Shown piece after piece: positions 58,892 to 64,000 of a stretch of 64,000 nt of DNA. The notes beneath the pieces are model-generated. The model had not been told where the DNA came from and did not search any database. It saw only the letters and a list, made by a program, of their open reading frames with translations. A program made the translations under genes and the position numbers. This DNA is from Calorimonas adulescens (lineage in GTDB: Bacteria > Bacillota > Thermoanaerobacteria > Thermoanaerobacterales > UBA4877), in assembly GCF_008274215.1 (NCBI RefSeq), contig NZ_VTPS01000008.1, forward strand, positions 49,491 to 113,490, read 5' to 3'. Each line of letters begins with the position of its first letter. The first letter of the stretch is position 1.

Positions 58892-59593
58892 TTATAACTG
58901 AATATATGCTATATTAGGATCAAAATCAAACTTTTTTATTTCTAATTTATTTAAACTTACAAATTTCTCCAGCAAAGCTATCGTTTCTCCTGGCCAGTAT
59001 TGATTATTTATTTCATCAAAAGCTATTATTCCGCCTTTTGGTATCCTTGGCAACAAAATATCCAATGCTACTTTTGTTGGTTCGTATAAATCAAAATCTA
59101 AAAACAATAATGCAACTATTAAGTGCTTATTATTCACCACATATTCAGGTATAGTTTTTGTAGCATTACCTTTAATTAATTCTATCTTGCTAAACTGATT
59201 CAAAAATCTATTCTCATCATATTCCTTAATAATCTCTAATAGCTCCTCATAAACATTGTATGAGGCAGAAAATCCTTTTTCTTTCAAATTTTCATTTTCA
59301 TATAATCCTCTATCCTTACTTGACATAGAAGGAAATCCTTCAAATGTATCAAATCCTATTACCTTCCTATGTATAGCATAAGGCTCCAAAGCTGCTGATA
59401 GTTTTGCCCAAGCCATAAGCCCTCCGCCATGATGAACTCCACATTCAATAATAGAACCCTTAACATTTCTTATAAGCTTAAATAATTCATATCTTGCTAA
59501 AAACCTTGATAACGCCTGTCTCCTAACATACTTTTCAAAATTATTTAGTTTTGTATTTATATCATAATCATATTTATAAAATAATTCACTCAT
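58892..59593 (-). CDS. TylF/MycF-family O-methyltransferase
   Basis: 233 residues from ATG 59593 with AAGGTGG upstream. SAM-binding GSIIECGVHHGGGLMAWAKL (about 46-65), VIGFDTFEGFPSMSSKDRG, LIKGNATKTIPEYV, LLFLDFDLYEPTKVALDILL (DxD/metal site) and GIIAFDEINNQYWPGETIAL match the Mg-dependent TylF/macrocin O-methyltransferase family. It probably methylates a sugar of the flagellar or surface glycan. Confidence 0.88.
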   Translation of the reverse strand: MSELFYKYDYDINTKLNNFEKYVRRQALSRFLARYELFKLIRNVKGSIIECGVHHGGGLMAWAKLSAALEPYAIHRKVIGFDTFEGFPSMSSKDRGLYENENLKEKGFSASYNVYEELLEIIKEYDENRFLNQFSKIELIKGNATKTIPEYVVNNKHLIVALLFLDFDLYEPTKVALDILLPRIPKGGIIAFDEINNQYWPGETIALLEKFVSLNKLEIKKFDFDPNIAYIQL

Positions 59594-59622
59594 ATTACCC
59601 ACCTTTATCCTCTATACTAAAA

Positions 59623-60280
59623 CTAAATTTTTTCTGCTATAATGTGCCATCTAGAATTTTTATTCCTATTGATTGCAGATTCTCTTTGAATCAATATTGC
59701 TTCTATAATTCTAAACTCATCCTCAAGTAACATGTTAATTTTGCTCCAATTAAAATAGGATTGAATTGTCCCATATTCATGTTGAGTCTTTACTACTTCT
59801 TCACCATCATTTTCTCTGTAGTGCTCATAGTCACAACCAGAAACAACATCAAAATAAAGTAAGCCACCTTTTTTCATAACTCTATAAACTTCTTTAATTC
59901 CTTCTTTTGCATTTAAAAGACATACTATTCCAATACACCATGTGAAATTACAAAATCAAAGAAATTGCTTCCATATGGCATACTAGTTATTGATCCCACT
60001 ATCAATCTTTCTTTTAAATGATGCCTTTGCAATCTATCAAACCACTTTTTTGCAAAATCTATTGCTTCAGCAGCCAAATCTATTCCAATAAAGTTCAAAT
60101 CTCATATCATCTAAAAAAATCATATGTCTTCCTATCCTACAATCCAAATCTAAACATTTAGACATATTCCTAATATATATTTATAAATTCATCTATTCCT
60201 ATCCTTTTTCTTATATACTTTGAAACAAATCTCACTACTTCCTCGTTGGGTAAAAAACAAAGTTATCTTTATTCTTTATC
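59623..60280 (-). pseudogene. class I SAM methyltransferase, multiply frameshifted
   Basis: Only an 84-codon 3' part remains open (59623-59877, MKKGGLLYFDVVSG, then HYRENDGEE). Upstream minus-strand pieces in other frames fit the same protein in order: NEEVVRFVSKYI, LDLDCRIGRHM (decayed LDLGCGxGR SAM motif), DLNFIGIDLAAEAIDFAKKW, LIVGSITSMPYGSNFFDFVI, VCLLNAKEGIKEVYRVMKKG. At least three frame changes separate them, so the gene is dead. Confidence 0.8.
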
Positions 60281-60305
60281 TTTATTCTTGTAAGAAGAAT
60301 TCCAC

Positions 60306-60902
60306 TCATTCTGCTTTAATAAATCCATTTAGTTCGCCCCTTAGAATTAAATTTACTGCTTCATAAAGATTATTAGCAACATAATCTGGGCAAACTCTAT
60401 AAGTTCCATCAGAACCTGCCAATCCAGTTTTTACTAATACAGTTTTTATATTACAATTGATACCTGTTTGTATATCAACTGTACTATCGCCTATTATATA
60501 TGATTTTGATAAATCTATATTATACTTATCTTGTGCCATCTCTATCATACCTATATCTGGTTTTCGACAATCACACTTAATTTTAAATTCTGAGTTCTCT
60601 TCAGGATATCCTTTATCAGGATGATGCGGACAGATAAATATATCATCCAAATAAGCTCCTTTTTCATTTAATAATTTCATAAGCTTTTCATTTATTTGCC
60701 CTGCTTCTTCAAGGCTATATAAATTCTTAGCAACACCTGGTTGATTAGAAATAACTATACATAAATACTCACTTTTATTTACTAATTTAATTGCTTCCGC
60801 AGCTCCATCTATCAATTCAATATCATCAGGTTTACTTATCAATCCTTTATAAACATTAATAGTCCCATCTCTGTCTAAAAATATACATTTGTTTCTCTCC
60901 AT
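60306..60902 (-). CDS. HAD-IIIA phosphatase, GmhB-like
   Basis: 198 residues from ATG 60902 with AGGTGA upstream. FLDRDGTINVYKGLISKPDD (DxDGT, about 6-25), IVISNQPGVAKNLYSLEEAG, CPHHPDKG and the zinc-binding CDCRKPDIGM, and YIIGDSTVDIQTGINCNIKT. Resembles D-glycero-manno-heptose-1,7-bisphosphate 7-phosphatase; no heptose pathway genes are near, so the true substrate may be another sugar phosphate. Confidence 0.85.
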   Translation of the reverse strand: MERNKCIFLDRDGTINVYKGLISKPDDIELIDGAAEAIKLVNKSEYLCIVISNQPGVAKNLYSLEEAGQINEKLMKLLNEKGAYLDDIFICPHHPDKGYPEENSEFKIKCDCRKPDIGMIEMAQDKYNIDLSKSYIIGDSTVDIQTGINCNIKTVLVKTGLAGSDGTYRVCPDYVANNLYEAVNLILRGELNGFIKAE

Positions 60903-60974
60903 AAAAATCACCTAATTTTATCAAATTCAATAAGTGTATCTTTTTTATATCATCTGTAGTTCTTTGCTTAAAAC

Positions 60975-61145
60975 TTTCATCTTTTTTCTATGTTTCTTTT
61001 TGTAAGCCCGAATTCCGGCAATAAATGAGACCCTGTTACAATAAGTTGTAATTCCAATTCTGGAACATTCGCAATCTCTTTAAGTGTTCCAGTACAATAA
61101 GCCGTATTCTGCCCTTGTTCCTGTAACAACTGCTATTTTTCTCAT
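60975..61145 (-). pseudogene. N-terminal remnant of a second NeuC/LegG-type 2-epimerase
   Basis: From ATG 61145 the frame reads RKIAVVTGTRAEYGLLYW and then stops after one extra base. In the next frame LKEIANVPELELQLIVTGSH continues with LLPEFGLTKRNIEK before another stop. This is the exact start pattern of hydrolysing GlcNAc 2-epimerases. The rest of the gene is missing, replaced by the GmhB-like gene. Confidence 0.85.
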
Positions 61146-61168
61146 ATTTTGCCATCTCCATCAATAGT

Positions 61169-62278
61169 TTATATTCCCAATATTTCTAATAGAGATTTTG
61201 CTGTATATTCTATTCCCTCCGGCTCGTTTAGTGTCGATGATGGAAGGTTTAATCCTCTTTCATAAATATCATACGAATTATTATAGTTTCCTCTCTTATA
61301 TTTTAAATATGGCGGCATATCTACTATCGGTTTAAATATTCTCCTGCTCGGTATTTCTCTATCTTTTAATTTATCCTGAATCTCTGGTATTGTTTTTTTC
61401 ACTTTTTTAGTATCTATTTTTATAGAAAATAACCACGATGAACTGATAGCATCTGTATACTCCTTTTGCAGCTCTATTACCTCAATTCCATCAAATACGT
61501 CTTTATATATTTTCTTAAATAATTGTTTCTTGGATAGAAATTCATCTAATCGTTCAAATTGCGCAAGACCCAATGCCGCTTCTAAATTTGTCATCCTGTA
61601 ATTAAAGCCTATTTCTGAATGATGATATCCAGGAAAATTATCCCTCGCCTGATTAACAAGATACTTGATATGCTCAGCTCTTTTTTTGTCATTTGTTGCT
61701 ATCATTCCTCCCCCACCTGTCGTAATTATCTTATTTCCGTTAAAGCTGAAGCATCCCATATGGCCGATAGTTCCTGTATATTTACCTTTATATATCGCCC
61801 CGAGGCTTTCTGTTGCATCTTCAATGACATATAACCCATGCTCTCCGGCAATCTTCATAATCGTATTCATATCGCATGGATTACCATATAAATGTACAAC
61901 TATAATCGCCTTTGTCTTAGATGTTATTGCTCCTTTGATTTTTTCCGGATCTATATTCCAAGTATTCGCATCCACATCTACAAATACAGGAGTTGCACCA
62001 CAATAAACAATGGGATTAACTGTTGCTACAAATGTGATAGCAGGTACGATCACCTCATCACCTGCTCCTATTCCCAATTCATATAATGCCATATGTATTG
62101 CTGCTGTACCACTCTGCACTGAAACACAGGAATTAACATTTAAATATTTTGCAAATTTTTCTTCAAACTCGGGCACAAAGGGACCTAAAGTAGACACAAA
62201 GTTACTATCAACTGCCCGTAAAAGATAATCTTTCTCTAAGTCACTTAAATTAGGAGAATCAAGATATATATCAAACAT
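61169..62278 (-). CDS. DegT/DnrJ/EryC1/StrS aminotransferase (LegC-like)
   Basis: 369 residues. PLP-dependent sugar aminotransferase: SVQSGTAAIHMALYELGIGA (about 54-73), VIVVHLYGNPCDMNTIMKIA, VIEDATESLGAIYKGKYTGT, GCFSFNGNKIITTGGGGMIA with the PLP lysine (about 184), NYRMTNLEAALGLAQFERLD. It aminates the 4-keto sugar formed by the LegB-like enzyme, whose start it abuts (8-nt overlap). Confidence 0.93.
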   Translation of the reverse strand: MFDIYLDSPNLSDLEKDYLLRAVDSNFVSTLGPFVPEFEEKFAKYLNVNSCVSVQSGTAAIHMALYELGIGAGDEVIVPAITFVATVNPIVYCGATPVFVDVDANTWNIDPEKIKGAITSKTKAIIVVHLYGNPCDMNTIMKIAGEHGLYVIEDATESLGAIYKGKYTGTIGHMGCFSFNGNKIITTGGGGMIATNDKKRAEHIKYLVNQARDNFPGYHHSEIGFNYRMTNLEAALGLAQFERLDEFLSKKQLFKKIYKDVFDGIEVIELQKEYTDAISSSWLFSIKIDTKKVKKTIPEIQDKLKDREIPSRRIFKPIVDMPPYLKYKRGNYNNSYDIYERGLNLPSSTLNEPEGIEYTAKSLLEILGI

Positions 62279-63257
62279 TATATACCTCCGGTTTATATAT
62301 ATTTAAATTTGCTTCTATCCATCTTATGGTCTCAATTAGTCCATCTTCTAATGAGTACTGGGGTTCCCAATCTGTATACTTCTTTATCTTAGAATTATCA
62401 CACAGTAATCTTTCAACTTCGCTTTTTTCGGGTCTAAGTCTCTGAACTTCCTGCAGTATCTCTACATCTTTTCCCATTAGTTTAGAAATTAATTTAGCCA
62501 AATCTCCTATTGATATTTCTTTTCCTGACCCTATATTTGTAACTTCTCCCACAAGTTCATCACATTCCGCAATTTTTATAAATCCATTTACTGTATCTTT
62601 AACGAAATTCATATCCCTTGTAGGTTTTAGATTACCAAGATTTATTTGCCTTTTGCCACTTAAAACCTGTGTAATTATTGTTGGTATCACAGCTCTTGCA
62701 GATTGACGTGGTCCATACGTATTAAAAGGTCTTGCAATTGTTACGGGTAAATTGAATGCATTGTAAAAGCTCAAGGCAATATTATCAGCACCTATCTTAG
62801 TAGCAGAATATGGTGATTGTGGCTGAAATGGATGGAGTTCATCAATAGGTATATATTTGGCTGTTCCGTAAACTTCACTAGTTGATGTGTGTACTACTCG
62901 TTCCACGTTTAGCTCTCTTGCCGCCTGTAATACATTGTATGTACCTTCTATGTTGGTCTTTACATAGGCAAGCGGTGATACATATGAATATGGAATTCCA
63001 ATAAGAGCAGCTAAATGAAAAACTATCTCAATTCCCTTCATTGAATCTTTTACACTATCATAGTCTCTAATATCACCTGAATAAATTTCTATTTCATTCT
63101 TATATATAGATGTTTCAAGCCATCCCCAGCTATTTTGTGAATTATATTTTACAAATGCTTTTACTTTTGCCCCTTTTTCCACTAATTTCTCTGCAAGATG
63201 TGAACCAATAAATCCTCCTGCTCCCGTAACGAGAACTTTTCTGCCTTCCAGCTTCAT
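62271..63257 (-). CDS. NAD-dependent 4,6-dehydratase (LegB-like, extended SDR)
   Basis: 328 residues from ATG 63257, 7 nt after GGGGATG; ATG 63272 lacks an RBS. VLVTGAGGFIGSHLAEKLVE (NAD-binding), VFHLAALIGIPYSYVSPLAY, VVHTSTSEVYGTAKYIPIDE with catalytic T/S and the YSATKIGAD (YxxxK), then RPFNTYGPRQSARAVIPTII. First step of legionaminic-type synthesis: removes water from a nucleotide-GlcNAc to give a 4-keto-6-deoxy sugar. Start of the island operon. Confidence 0.93.
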   Translation of the reverse strand: MKLEGRKVLVTGAGGFIGSHLAEKLVEKGAKVKAFVKYNSQNSWGWLETSIYKNEIEIYSGDIRDYDSVKDSMKGIEIVFHLAALIGIPYSYVSPLAYVKTNIEGTYNVLQAARELNVERVVHTSTSEVYGTAKYIPIDELHPFQPQSPYSATKIGADNIALSFYNAFNLPVTIARPFNTYGPRQSARAVIPTIITQVLSGKRQINLGNLKPTRDMNFVKDTVNGFIKIAECDELVGEVTNIGSGKEISIGDLAKLISKLMGKDVEILQEVQRLRPEKSEVERLLCDNSKIKKYTDWEPQYSLEDGLIETIRWIEANLNIYKPEVYNV

Positions 63258-64000
63258 AATATACATCCCCATATTTATAAATTATTAAAGTAGATTTGTA
63301 GGTAGTTAACAGGTTTAATGAAATAGATATTAAGATTTTATTTCAAAAGATATTAAAAAATTATTTGGTTTTTTATAACTACTTACCACTGTGTCTTCTG
63401 CACCCCACCAAACATAAGTCTAACAACATTGCTATCTCCTATTTGTTATCTTCAATTAATATTTTAAACTCCATCGATTTATACAAATATTTTGTTTTAA
63501 AATTCCATATATCTCTTTGCACATTGTTATAAACATCCCTTGATGAATAAACTTTAAAATCTTCTATGCCAAGAAAGATCCTTAAAAATCTTTATACAAA
63601 TAACCGAATCTTCTTCCGAAAAGACTGTCTCTATATTTTTTTAAAGTAACAAAAAAATCATCTATAAAATATATATATGATTCTTTAAACACTCTTATTG
63701 ATGCTTCAGCAACCTTGACATGTTCATATCTTACTGCTGCTTCCACATTATCCGATCCTTCCGAGTACACAATAATTCATTACTGTGGATTATTCAAACA
63801 AAGCAATTGTCACCACAATGTTATTATATATCATATATATCGGCAGATGTATAAATAATTTTATACTAGCAAAAAATGTATTGAGACCAGTCACATTCGC
63901 AATGTACTGGCCCCCGATTATTTGGACTTAAACGACTAACACTCCTCGACTCACATTATTTCTTAAAATTTCTTCATAAAATTTGCTTGGCGTCATATAG
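63258..64000. other. AT-rich right edge with decayed coding DNA
   Basis: About 740 nt without an intact gene. Apart from the remnant at 63443-63770 there is a short minus-strand frame near the edge, MTPSKFYEEILRNNVSRGVL, preceded by no visible RBS and followed by a stop, which could belong to an element entering from outside. No CRISPR repeats or tRNA seen. Confidence 0.4.
63443..63770 (-). pseudogene. frameshifted C-terminal remnant of an unrecognised protein
   Basis: Minus strand: SDNVEAAVRYEHVKVAEASI, RVFKESYIYFIDDFFVTLKK and RDSLFGRRFGYLYKDF stop at 63582. After one frame change IFLGIEDFKVYSSRDVYNNV and QRDIWNFKTKYLYKSMEFKI continue to a stop near 63443. The two pieces look like one protein tail. 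No family recognised. Confidence 0.5.

Overview
The window reads as chromosomal DNA of a low-GC, anaerobic, endospore-forming, flagellated Firmicute. Support comes from spmA/spmB, ytaF, yaaT and yaaR homologues, an AbrB-family regulator, a PpsR-like/pyruvate phosphate dikinase pair, a two-subunit Fe-S fumarase, a sufCBDSU operon and a sigma-D-type flagellin promoter. The gene mix suggests a Thermoanaerobacterales-type or related clostridial lineage; that placement is inference, and I do not claim a species.

Positions 1-16 kb follow the Bacillus subtilis yaaO-tmk-yaaR-holB-yaaT / yabB-rsmI-abrB / metS-yabD-yabE block, all on the minus strand. Extra modules sit inside it: a Met/Pro-rich repeat protein (0.5-0.8 kb), an Fe-S fumarase pair and spmAB (4.3-7.1 kb), and an insert at 9.0-11.6 kb bounded by two strong terminators. 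That insert holds a secreted precursor with four exact AGPIIVPY repeats, divergent from an XRE-TPR (RRNPP-like) regulator, plus a peroxiredoxin. I consider it the best candidate for an undescribed system: a many-copies-in-one peptide signal with its receptor.

Positions 16-33 kb hold housekeeping genes: PpsR-like regulator and PPDK, an ECF sigma/anti-sigma pair, YtaF, CstA, a TPP riboswitch with thiT and a thiamine-binding protein, tRNA-Arg(CCG), sufCBDSU, and an encapsulin shell with a ferritin-like cargo that carries a terminal targeting peptide.

Positions 33-48 kb look like a defence/repair region. First comes a three-gene deconstructed AddAB-like set: an AddB-like ATPase, a UvrD-type helicase and a separate Fe-S PD-(D/E)XK nuclease. 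A highly structured intergenic RNA of about 205 nt lies between the first two. After a stretch of decayed genes comes a seven-gene type III-D CRISPR effector operon (CARF nuclease, Cas10 with GGDD but no HD domain, Csx10, Csx19 and further RAMPs). No array, cas6 or cas1/cas2 is present in the window.

Positions 48-64 kb are a flagellin and flagellin-glycosylation island: sigma-D promoter, flagellin, a small orphan, a Maf/DUF115 glycosyltransferase-like protein, then a minus-strand nonulosonic (legionaminic/pseudaminic-type) acid gene set (LegF, PtmE, LegH, LegI, LegG, LegC and LegB homologues). It is mixed with tailoring genes (PIG-L deacetylase, radical SAM, ATP-grasp, TylF-like methyltransferase, GmhB-like phosphatase) and at least three frameshifted gene remnants. 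The DNA from about 38.3 kb onward looks visibly more AT-rich than the left half, consistent with accessory DNA.
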